Source: Lepisosteus oculatus (Eukaryota > Chordata > Actinopteri > Semionotiformes > Lepisosteidae). From it: DNA of 64,000 nucleotides. Under the pieces are notes generated by a model, which ran no database searches, had not been told where the DNA came from, and saw nothing but the letters and a program-made list of their open reading frames with translations. Numbering within the stretch: the stretch's first letter is position 1; each line of letters starts with the position of its first letter. Below are positions 54,122-64,000 of this stretch, piece by piece. The position numbers were made by a program, and so were the translations under genes. Where the stretch lies: contig NC_090697.1 of NCBI RefSeq assembly GCF_040954835.1, positions 40,608,788-40,672,787 on the forward strand, read 5' to 3'.

Positions 54122-54800
54122 ACAGGAGTGGGCGAAGGGTTTTGAATGGGCCAACAGAGGGACAGTAGTAATGGATTATCATATGAAAAGAAAAGATAAG
54201 AAATGACAGGTGCTAAAGTGTAGTGTGAGAGCATGGAGCAACAAAAATCCAAAGCAGAGAGCAATTACGTTTTTTTTTACGTTTTTTTTTCAGCTGAGTG
54301 TTGCTTTGTACCAAGTAGAGTACCAGAGGGATAGGAAAAGGTGGGGAATGCATAGTAAGAGGTGAGTGGGCAGAGGAAATCAGAAGATGACTTAAGAACA
54401 TAGAAGAAGGTGAAGGTAGCCGTTTAAAGTACATAATGCTTAGAGAATTAGTCAGCAGGAGTAAGATAGGAGAGTGTGGGAAAAGCAAAGTTAAGGGTAG
54501 ACTGACAACTAAAGTTACTACAGAATGTGACAGTGCAAGCCACTGAATAAGCAATGAAGGGGAATGTGAGAAGGAAGGAAATGAAATAGTGTTATAGTCT
54601 AGTCATAAGGGATGACAGAGTGGGTGGGAGAGGAGGTTGAAAAAAGATCGGGTCCAGTTGACTACCTGATGTATGAGTTGGGGAAAAGAGACGAGCAGAA
54701 GAAATAGCACAGCTTATTGGCTGAGCCAGAATGGTGAATGTTGAAGTCACTATGCAAGAACACTGCAGTAGAGAGAGAGGGGAGAGGGGAGAAAGGAAGG

Positions 54801-55131
54801 TGTTACGTTCATCAGTGATAATGTCACAGATGTCAGAATGGCAGGAGAGCGGAAAAAGACCCTATGCGAAGCGGCGGAACAGGGAGTTAGTCCGGGCTCA
54901 GAAGTGCAAGAGTTCTGGAAATGCCGTATAGAAACCTGTGCCCTCAGGCCATGGACAGAGCGGTGGCCTGGTGCTAGGCGGGTCTCAGGACATCCAAACG
55001 TCAATGCTGAGCGAAGGGGAATAATTGACCCAGAAATATATAGCCCCATAGAGAGAGACACTGGAAGGACAGCAAAGCACAGGAAACTAGGGACAGAGTA
55101 GGAGCGCCCTCTGGCTGCAAAAGGCGTGACA
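54801..55131. repeat. LTR-like GC-rich block of 331 bp, unclassified
   Basis: It begins TGTTACG and ends CGTGACA, short inverted ends with TG...CA as in LTRs. It is much richer in CpG than its surroundings and has GCGCCCTCTGGCTGCAAAAG near the end. No matching second copy, primer site or clear target duplication was seen, so solo LTR is only a suggestion. Open frames on both strands here show no known protein. Confidence 0.35.
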
Positions 55132-55199
55132 GATAAAGAGGACCAGGTGGCAGGAGAGATCAATGCCAAAATGTTAGAGTAGGGGAACTTGCTTTGAAA

Positions 55200-57770
55200 A
55201 TATTAAACAATATTAAAAGGTGGGAACAAATGATGTGCTTGCTTGAGAGAGTGAAAATTGACAAAATACTGTACATTGGCTCTGGTCTAGTTGCCAAACA
55301 TCTCATATAATGAGAAGTGCAAGACTGGACTGGTGCTACAGACTCAAAAGACCAGTTGTACATTTGAAAACACTCCAGTTACTAGTTTAGTACTAGTTAA
55401 AAGTACAGTAGAAGTTGAAAATATTATTTCCTAAACAATTGCTTAACTTATTCCAGATGTGTATCCAGATGTGATGCAGTTTCTGCGCTGGCTAATAACT
55501 CATATGAACCAAAATGATCAATCAAAGTGGCAAAGAAAGGGGATTATGTAGTAGTTTAAAATACACTCTGATTACAAACCAGTGCTGGATTAAAATATCT
55601 GATTAGGACTTGAGTATTCACCATTCTGGGGACATTAATTTGCTGAGCAACAAACTGAGCTATAGACCTGTACAAACCTGTACAAAATAAAATAAACCCC
55701 ATTTACTCCTACATTTTCACTACAAGGAGAAGTAAAACTGCAAAAGAGATAGTTAAACACAAAATAGTTTGACAAACAAAAGCTCAATTGCGCCACACAC
55801 TGGTAATAATGGTAATTCCCATTATTTCTGTCACTTGCTGTCTTTGTTATGTCTATTTGAGAAGGTTTCATAATAATAGAAGTTTCCCCAAATATTTAAA
55901 TCCATTCAACATACATGCCGAAGGTTATTTTTATACTGTACCTCTTTGAAGTATAAATGCTCGGTGGATTTAAATGTATTTAAACTCCGTATGAATGAAA
56001 ATAGAACATGGAGGATTTACACTCAGTGAAAGATGAACATGCTCTTGCATACTCCTGCATACAGTAAGTACTATTTTATTGCGGAAACAAAACACATTAT
56101 AGCCAGATATTACGTTTTATTGGTATAGAGTCAATTGCATTAACATTTAATAATGTAGCAATTAAAAACGAAAATGAAAGCATTAAATATAGGCAGTAAG
56201 ATACATGGAATTCTAGTTTATGTTTTTAAATGCATGTACAAACTAATGTTTATATTTACAGTGTTATTTTTTTAGTTTCTATTTTACTTCTTTTTCTAGA
56301 TGATTGATCTATCAGTTCTAAACAAATAATGTATTTATGTATTATGTAATTAATGTATTCATTAATTTTCTTCAAAATTCTTTTTATTTTTCTTTATGGT
56401 ACTACTCAACCACATACTTTGACTGACCTTCCTAAACAATCAGGCTCTGGGAATCCTAATTAATGTAATCCTAATATGACAGAAGTTATTAATGATCTCA
56501 CACCATCTGTAGTCTGAGACTTGACCAGAGGGGCTCTGGTCCCCATTCAATACCAGACAAGGTAGTCTTCCATAACTCATAGTTCTCTCATCTGCTTGGT
56601 GAGTAGGGATTTTTCTTCACTCTCCATCACTAAAGAAATCCTGGTCAGCTCCTTAAACTCAACCTAAACTAATTTTCGGCAGGCCACCACATCATATATT
56701 TTTACCAGGCATAAAATCTTTCCTTAAAAACACAGGAAAAATTACTAAATGATACTAAAGATATAATCTTGAACTTAACCTAAAAATATAAATAGATTTT
56801 TCATCACATCGATTAAATTCAGTATAAATACGAAAGGAAAGGGAGAATGAGAACAATGTCAGCAAATTTGATTTAGACACTCTAGCTTATAAAATACAAT
56901 GGTTACAGTATGAAAACAAATTTCATTTAAATTGGTACAATGTGGTTTTAAAGCTGCATGTGTTAGTAATTCAATGTACATGCTACTTTTTGTTAATGTA
57001 GGTAAAAAAACTATTATAACTGAAAACTAGTAGCTGGAAAGGAGCTTAACATCTTCTAAAAGCTGACAGCAGAATGGAAAATTGAATTTTCATTTGATTA
57101 AACTGCATACTTATATAGCAAGACTTTACTTTGAGTTTAGAATAAGTGGAATGAACACATTAAGGATGCCAATGTCTCAATGAATTTCATATCAAAGGAG
57201 TAAACTTTAAGAAACAGACCGTATGATATGGTGGTATGGTGGTAAAGAGGAAAATACAGGACTTCAGTCTGAAGTTGCAAGCAATTTCTTTGGTACAGAA
57301 TGGATGACACTGTACATTGCATGTAAAACTGTGATTATTTATTTTTTTCTTGCAATAAAGAGGACATAAACTGGCCATGTATTAAAATATAAGCATTTGT
57401 TGGTCTTTAGTATGCTTATTTCTCATCTTTAAATGAAAATTGTACTGCCCTCTAGTGAATATAGGAAGTAATAGGAAGTAATGATCACTGCAATTTCAGA
57501 GCTTTTGATATGCAACTGCTGTAGTGTATCAAGTTTTTCATTTTAAATAAATGTAGTCTCACCCTTTGATTAACCCGATTGTATGCCTCATTTTGGGAGC
57601 TCAACAACCAAATGCTTCTTTTCAGTTTATTAACACTCTAATATTCTAACATTTATCTTCAAGATCCAAAGATACGATACAATAATACTTTTCTAACTGA
57701 TTTCTCTGAAATTTGTTTTGCTTACAAAAATCATATAAACAGTACAAATAAACATTAGATTAAAATAAAT
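55200..57770. other. Intergenic sequence, nothing recognised
   Basis: AT-rich DNA with no convincing gene, RNA or repeat by eye. The short open frames show no known domain. Conserved distal enhancers could be here but cannot be seen without alignment. Confidence 0.6.
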
Positions 57771-57774
57771 ATAA

Positions 57775-58215
57775 TATGGTGTCATAGTGGTTAGCACTGC
57801 TGCCTCATAGGGGTGGTTGCTGGGATGCTCTCTTTGTGGAGATTGCATGATCTCCCTGTATTTGTGTTGTTTTTTTCCCACTGTCCAAAAACATACGGGA
57901 AGGTGAACTGGCTTCTGGGAAAATTGGCCTTGTGTCAATGTGTGTGTTTGTGTCTGAGTGTTTGACCCTGTAATGGACTGCTGTCCCATGTAGAGTGAAC
58001 CCTGTCTTGCGGCCATTGCTTGGTGGGATAGTTTCTGGCTCTCACACGACCCTGAATTGGAAACAAAAAAAAGTTAGAACCTGGATGAAGGGATAAATAT
58101 AACATTACATGGACTGGTGGTATATCTAGGGTATTCCCTGGCTTGCTGGGATGGTCTCCACCTTCCACACAACCCTGAATTGGAAGAAGTAATTAGAAAA
58201 TGGATGAATGGATAA
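57775..58215 (+). repeat. tRNA-derived SINE with a duplicated 3' tail
   Basis: It has a head GTCATAGTGGTTAGCACTGC, the body blocks CATACGGGAAGGTGAACTGG and TGTGTGTTTGTGTCTG, and a first tail GCTTGGTGGGATAGTTTCTG to GATGAAGGGATAA (to 58098). A second 3' tail follows (GCTTGCTGGGATGGTCTCC to GGATGAATGGATAA) at 58140-58215. Confidence 0.7.
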
Positions 58216-61200
58216 CAGCATATAAAACACATAAAAATATACATAATTATGAATCTTCTAAGATAAGTAATATTACACTTCCTATGTGTCCATGACTCAA
58301 TAATGTGTACTTGTGCTTTTCAAAGAAATATGACTCTTGGCATACTGGCTGTGCCTTTGAATCTTTTTAAGTCTATATAGAGTATATACTGTATCAATAA
58401 TGTACATGTGTGTCGACATTTAAACTTTTCTACAACTCCTGAGGTATTTTACTGAGTGCTTTTCTTCACCTTTTGTGTTTTTGTTTCCTCCAAAGGGACA
58501 CAGACGTTGTTGTTGGCTCCCTTAATTCTTTGATGATTTGACAGGTTAGTAAGTACCCTCAAAGAATATAATGTTTTCAGAGGGTCTCTTGGATCCATGG
58601 TTTAGCTATTCACTGTAGGTCATTGTTTCATAATTTCAGGAAGTAATGTAATAGTCCATAATTATGAATACAATTTTGTGCAAATGATTTATTTATGTTG
58701 GTCATGTTCTTGTAATCAAGGTGTAGTTTCATAATTCATAACTCAACCTCAAGCTACAGAGCTCAACTATTTGTTTTATTTCCTTTGAGAAAAAGCCTTC
58801 ATTTCAGCACCAAGATGTTACCTCAAAACTGAACTCAGTCTCTACAACTGGGGTTATGAACCTTTTCATTGCTGAGTGCCAGAGTTGTTCTCACTAACAT
58901 GTCATGCCAGACCCCACCAGGAATTAGTGTAACTTTTGGTTTGGCTTGAATGATGACAATGTAGCTGTAGTTGTTCATTTCAAGAGGATGTGTCATACAG
59001 TTTTTCATTCATTGCATAAGTTCAGGTCCTTTTGAAAAAACATATTATTGAGAAATTAGAAAAATAAGATTATGTTATTCATAAAAAATAACAGAGGCAA
59101 ATGCTGTAAAGAAAGGATGTAGTCTGTTTTACTTTTGAACAGCTACTGTAAGTACAGAACACATGAAAACTGTTATTTGTATGATTGTTCTGTAGTTAGA
59201 CCTCCAATGACCTCCATTAAGATTATTTCAACAATAATACAAATAACAATAAACACAGTAATTACTTCTGACATAAAGTTGAAAACGGAATTTCTAAGTT
59301 TATGAAATATTCGTCAGAAGTTGTACTAATGCAACCTGTCCAGCTTTTATCAACATAAAATATGTTAGCACACAATAAATGTTGGTCATGGGTAGCAAAT
59401 AATGGATAGGAAAGACAGTAAAAAGTAGGAAATGAAAGTTTGCTGCTTACAAAATTGTAATTTACTGAAGAAATGTAGAGTATGTCTACCTTATTTGGAC
59501 TCTCTGAGGTCATTTCGTTGTTGAGATGATTCCAGAAGTGGATCTGGTGTTACCCAGTTCTGTTAACTACTATAATTATGGCTGGCACCTTTAAGGTTGT
59601 GAGCAAGCAATTATCAAGGAATTTATCATCACTGACTGTACTAACAGTGGTCAGATGTGGGCTTCTAGTGATCTAGGCCTACTACTCTTGAAACAAAACA
59701 TTGCTGCTTCCTGTGTTTGGTAACAAACATAGTGTAGGTGTATTATTAAAATCTTTGTGCCTAAGGTAACGTAGGAGTGGAATAATTAGTAATTTATCAG
59801 TGGATTAAATTCAGCCTTTACACGCTACCATTTTACATCCTCCACCCTGGTTTTAAGACTGCATCTGCTTCCACATCCCACATTGATACCTAAACTCCGT
59901 TGCTACATTGTAATCCATCAATGTGGGAATGAGTGCTATACAGTAGTCTGACTGCAGGGTAAATATACAGGAGACAATGCTTATGAAAGGTTTTACTTGT
60001 GAATCATCAAAATCTCATGACGTACTTAAAAAAATATTTAGGAGTATCCCAATGTGTCAAATAAGTTAAATTTACTTGCTATATGATTGTAACACAAACA
60101 CATGTAAAATGAAACAATTAACATAACAAGTAAGATAACCTGATAGTTACTTAACAGGGAGTTTCAGGTTCAAGCCCGAGATCTGCAAGTGACTTTCTGT
60201 GTTATCCTTAGCAAGCTAACTAACTAACCACCATGCACTCAGTCCTTTGGATGAGAACTAAATCCAAAACCCAATCGTAATGAGCATTTGTTCAATCCTC
60301 TTTCAATCCTCTTTTTCCTGTGCTTTTCAAAAGCATTGCATGAAAGACTAAATTTATGCTGAGATGTGTGATGAAGGTCTTCAGTGTGCTCAAACGTAGT
60401 CCAGTTATTTGAGGTGAACAGTTAGATTAATGGTCATTTCAAATTACTTTCATTGGACTTTATATTTCTATATTGATTGGTGATCACTTTTCTACAGCAA
60501 ACTAAGTAAGGAAAAAACAAGTTTTGTAATGTATAAAAGCACTAGATGGCATGGTTGCATTGCTAGATACTGCCTACCAACTTGATCCTTTCACACTCAC
60601 ATTATTAATTTATTTGAGATAGCACGAACAGTTGCATTGATAGATTTTATTTGAATACTTTGTAGTTTTCTTTGAGCCAAGATTATATTCAGTTTTATTT
60701 CAGTTGCCAATATGGTGATTTATGCCATTTGCCGATGTGGTGATTTTCAGAATGCACATAAAGTGCATTTAAAGAAAAAAAATCTGAATTCAGATGCCCT
60801 TCCATAAGCCATGTAGAAAATGCATTGAGCTTACAGAAATTACAATCATAACTTCTAGAATTATTACAATTAGTAACAATTCAAAGAATAAGAAGAACCA
60901 ATTTGGTATGTTTATCAAGGCAAAGAGGGAATTGGCATTCTATTAAACTAAACAAATCCTACCCAGGACTGGATGTCCCTTTTTAAATAGATGCTTAACA
61001 ATGAATGGGAACAAATTTCCCTATACTAAGCACGACCACAAAACGAAGAGAGACATTTCGGTTTTTGGATATAATAAAGCAAATCAGAACTTCTTAATAA
61101 ATAATACTGTCAGCCTCTTGAATAATAAGGATCAGAGTTCTGTACTCTTTAAGCACTCATCAAAATTACCTGGAAAAAAAGTCAGAAAGAGGAAACTCTC

Positions 61201-61840
61201 TTATAACATAATCTTGTTGTGATGATGAGGATGATGGTTGATGGAAACAAATGTTGTCTCCTTGTTGTTATCCTCCTGTCCTTTCCCCTTCCCATTTTTT
61301 CTTATGGAGGCTTTCATAATGACCACAATAGGTGTTTCCAATCACTGTTAAATATTGAAGTTCTTATATGGTTAACATAACTGTGCATACCCTGCTACTC
61401 AGAACAATCTCTCAGTGTGGTCAGCTAATTGCTAACCACTGTCTATGACTGATATGCTCCTTTGGTAGTGTAGATCATGGCATACTTGTACCTGTGGCTC
61501 ACCCAGGGCAAACAATCTCCCAGGATGATGCCCCCATCACACCAGACCACACATTCAAACCTTATTTTATTACCTGCTCAGCAGGTCACAGAAAGCAAAA
61601 GAGTCCTTGCAAAAAGTATCAGTAGCAAGTGCCTAACTGAGCCTGAAGCAGATTTCAAAATGCTTCAGGAGGGAGTAAGTGGCTCTAGACACCTCAATGC
61701 CTCCTGAGGCTAATTTTTCATAAATGGGCAGCCAGTGTTTTATTTCTGACCTAAGTAATCCCAAAGAGCTGCTGGTTTCCTTTGCTGACTGAAAAGCCAT
61801 GTACAATTTTTCTGCCATCTGCTAATCTTTCATAATTCAC
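58216..61840. other. Intergenic sequence, nothing recognised
   Basis: AT-rich DNA. Open frames such as 61001-61222 lack known domains and splice context. No repeat was named. Confidence 0.6.
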
Positions 61841-62370
61841 CAGCAGCCATATAACCCTGCAACTCACAACTGGCAACCCACTGAGGCTAAGTGGGTGTGA
61901 GCTTGGTCAGTACCTGGATAGGAGACCTCCTGGGAAAAACTAAGGTTGCTGCTGGAAGAAGTGTTAGTGGGGCCAGCAGTGAGCGCTCACCCTGTGGTCT
62001 GTGTGGGTCTTAATGCCCCAGCATAGTGACGGGGACACTATACTGTAAACAGGTGCCGTCCTTCGGATGAGATGTAAAACTGAGGTCCTGACTCTCTGTG
62101 GTCATTAAAAATCCCAGGGCATTTCTCGAAAAGAGTAGGGGTGTAACCCCAGCGTCCTGGCCAAATTTCCCATTGGCCCTTACCAATCATGGCCACCTAA
62201 TAATCCCCATCTATGAATTGGCTAAATTACTCTTCTCTCCTCCTCACTAATAACATCATCCAGGTGGATGCTGCACATTGGTGGTGGTGGAGGGAAGTCC
62301 CCATTACTTGTAAAGCGCTTTGAGTGGAGTGCCCAGAAAAGTGCTATATAAGTGTAAGTAATTATTATTA
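61841..62370 (+). mobile_element. 5S-rRNA-derived SINE (SINE3 type), copy 2, full length
   Basis: It starts CAGCAGCCATATAACCCTGC. The head carries 5S-like A-box and C-box sequence (GAGGCTAAGTGGGTG, GGTCAGTACCTGGATAGGAG, ACCTCCTGGGA). The body includes AGTGACGGGGACACTATACT and CAGGGCATTTCTCG. The tail AAGCGCTTTGAGTGGAGTGC, then AAGTGCTATATAAGTGTAAG, ends in (ATT)n at 62358-62370. It has no protein. Known elements of this kind use an internal pol III promoter and borrow a LINE for reverse transcription. Confidence 0.9.
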
Positions 62371-63652
62371 TTATAATCTAGGTAAGGGTCACTATGTCAC
62401 ATCCTCAACCAGAATTCTTGAAGCTCCGGGCTTGGTCACTAAATGCCAAAGCTTCTCAAACTAGTTACTAGGTCCACATCCATCTGCTACTAGATGCAAT
62501 TACTCTTTAAAGTGGGAGTATTTATTGCACATACTGTATAAGCCTTTATTTCTTTTTGTTCCATTTCTGTGGTCCTCATCATTCTCTACTCTTTCTTCAA
62601 TGATGGCTAATACACCTTCCCACTGAAAGTTTTTGAGTTGATTTTAGCCCACCATTATAGCTTTAGCAGTGAGACTGTGGGCACTTATATTACCTCCCAG
62701 CTCCTTCAAGGGTCGTGGTGCTTGCACCTCTCCATCAGTTTAATGTTTCTCACTATGACCTCACAATTGTCTTTGCAGTTCATAGCCTTGAAAATAACAT
62801 TTATAGCAGCCATTATCACAGCTTGTCACTTGTCACTCTATCATCTTAACACTCAACTTGTCATAGGTCTCAGTAAGGCTCACATCAGACTGCCAAAAAT
62901 GTTTACATTACACGAACAGGTGACTGGAAAGTACTCAATCCTGCCACAGGTGCCACAGAACTGGAGCTGTGTCCACAGCTGCTTTGTTTAGTTTCATTGC
63001 TGGACATTATGATACTGTATGTACTTTTTATACACTCTACCTTCCAATTCTTGTGACTCTTTCTTCATCATTGATGAACATGATTGACTGTACCTAGATC
63101 CAAACTTGTACCGAGTAACAGACAACGTTCGTTTGATGTGTGAGACCACAGTTCACCCACATCCGCACAGCGAGGGACCTCTCATGTTCACCAGATATTT
63201 AAACCTGAATATACTATATGGGATATATCTCTCTATCAGAGTCAAGGCTTTACATGGTCTTCTGACCAGATACACCATTAAATGTGCTCCTAACCTGCAG
63301 ATCTGTCACATCTTCCGAATGGCTTGGGTAGTCACATCCCCATTCATCAGGACTGCATTCTGTCCTTGGATCACTTGGATCTCTCACAAGGAATCCCAGG
63401 TCTTCACAACCACCTTTTCACACTGTATCTTTCCTAGTTGACTATACTTGTTTTTGGCTAATTGGCAAAGAGAGACTCCAGTACTGTACATTCAAAGATA
63501 AGGGGGTGAGCCTTGGGATGATATGGTATCGATCTCAGAATTGTATCAGTTTTGAGATGCTTTCCATGTTAGTCATGACTGCATTGCTTATTAGAGATGT
63601 GGGGTTGTGACAACAACTAAGCAACTAAGCAACATATTTATATACAGAAAAG
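62371..63652. other. Intergenic sequence, nothing recognised
   Basis: Open frames at 62638-62991 and 63106-63441 were read and show no domain I know. They are probably chance. Confidence 0.55.
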
Positions 63653-63795
63653 AAGTAGTTCAAGTAGGTAGCTGCGTCAGCATGTGTAGGCTGCAAAGGA
63701 ACAAGTAAAGGTTTGTTCCATGCATGGAGAACACATCTGAAGAAGGCTCCACAGCTGAAATGTTTTGTTTCTTTTCTTCTCTTTTCATCCTTATA
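63653..63795 (+). repeat. Palindromic foldback element, copy 4
   Basis: It has the left flank GTTCAAGTAGGTAGCTGCGT, ACAAGTAAAGGTTTGTTCCA, then GAAGAAGGCTCCACAGCTGA and CTTTTCTTCTCTTTTCA. The two arms are only partly kept because the centre is deleted. Confidence 0.65.
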
Positions 63796-64000
63796 TACAG
63801 ACATACTGTTAAATACACCATTTATATTCTAATGCAGCCTATAGGTTGTGTGGATAAACAGCAAGTAAGAATACACAAGTATAATAAAGGTTTGGGATAT
63901 ACCACCTTTAGTAACACAATACATGAAATAATCCAAATGCTACAGCATTGTAAGATGGTAATACACTCCACTCCAACAGCAACCTAACTTAATAATAATA

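Noticed and set aside
54750..55169. 139-residue minus-strand open frame
   Set aside because: It is open because the block is GC-rich, with no known domain, no splice context and a plus-strand frame in the same place.
61883..61960. Possible true 5S rRNA gene
   Set aside because: Only the internal promoter part resembles 5S rRNA, and it runs straight into a SINE body shared with the copy at 53620-54077.
63106..63441. 111-residue open frame near the right edge
   Set aside because: No domain, splice signals or similarity to BMP2 or other expected neighbours.

Overview
This is a stretch of vertebrate nuclear DNA. It has long AT-rich introns with GT-AG boundaries, no operons or bacterial gene signals, and a fish-type repeat set: 5S-rRNA-derived SINEs, a tRNA-derived SINE family, Tc1-like DNA transposons and an L2-type LINE. 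Gene order and repeats point to a ray-finned fish. Large introns and this repeat mix suggest a non-teleost such as gar, bowfin or sturgeon, but that is inference and the species cannot be fixed from sequence alone.

Four protein genes were reconstructed exon by exon. From left to right they are: the 3' two-thirds of MCM8 (+, 13-8281, 11 exons, 5' end outside the window); complete CRLS1 (+, 9389-13865, 7 coding exons, 428 aa); complete LRRN4 (-, 20357-14854, 4 coding exons, 609 aa); and complete FERMT1/kindlin-1 (-, 46055-26077, 14 coding exons, 667 aa). All exon phases join without a frame break. This is the human chromosome 20p12 order and orientation (MCM8>, CRLS1>, <LRRN4, <FERMT1), so it is an old conserved block. 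The four genes do unrelated jobs: a recombination helicase, cardiolipin synthesis in mitochondria, a cell-surface LRR protein and an integrin activator. They are neighbours by ancestry rather than by pathway.

Region by region: 1-8.4 kb is MCM8. 8.4-9.4 kb is its 3' flank and the CpG-richer CRLS1 promoter. 9.4-13.9 kb is CRLS1. 13.9-14.85 kb is the gap between convergent 3' ends. 14.85-21.0 kb is LRRN4, with a Tc1-like element split by a second insertion in its last intron. 21.0-26.0 kb is spacer with decayed Tc1 sequences. 26.0-51.9 kb is FERMT1. 51.9-64.0 kb has no recognisable gene and holds an L2 LINE fragment, two 5S-SINEs in opposite orientation, tRNA-SINEs, an LTR-like block and a foldback element. 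In human the interval upstream of FERMT1 is the gene desert leading to BMP2, and this segment is probably its start.

No tRNA or rRNA gene, CRISPR array or convincing new gene system was seen. The points most worth a second look are: a Val in place of the conserved Glu of the MCM GHE motif, at the end of a 31-nt exon; a GC-AG intron in LRRN4 that phase and homology require; apparent absence of the LRR C-terminal cap in LRRN4; an unusually long CRLS1 N-terminus; and a four-copy palindromic foldback repeat family.
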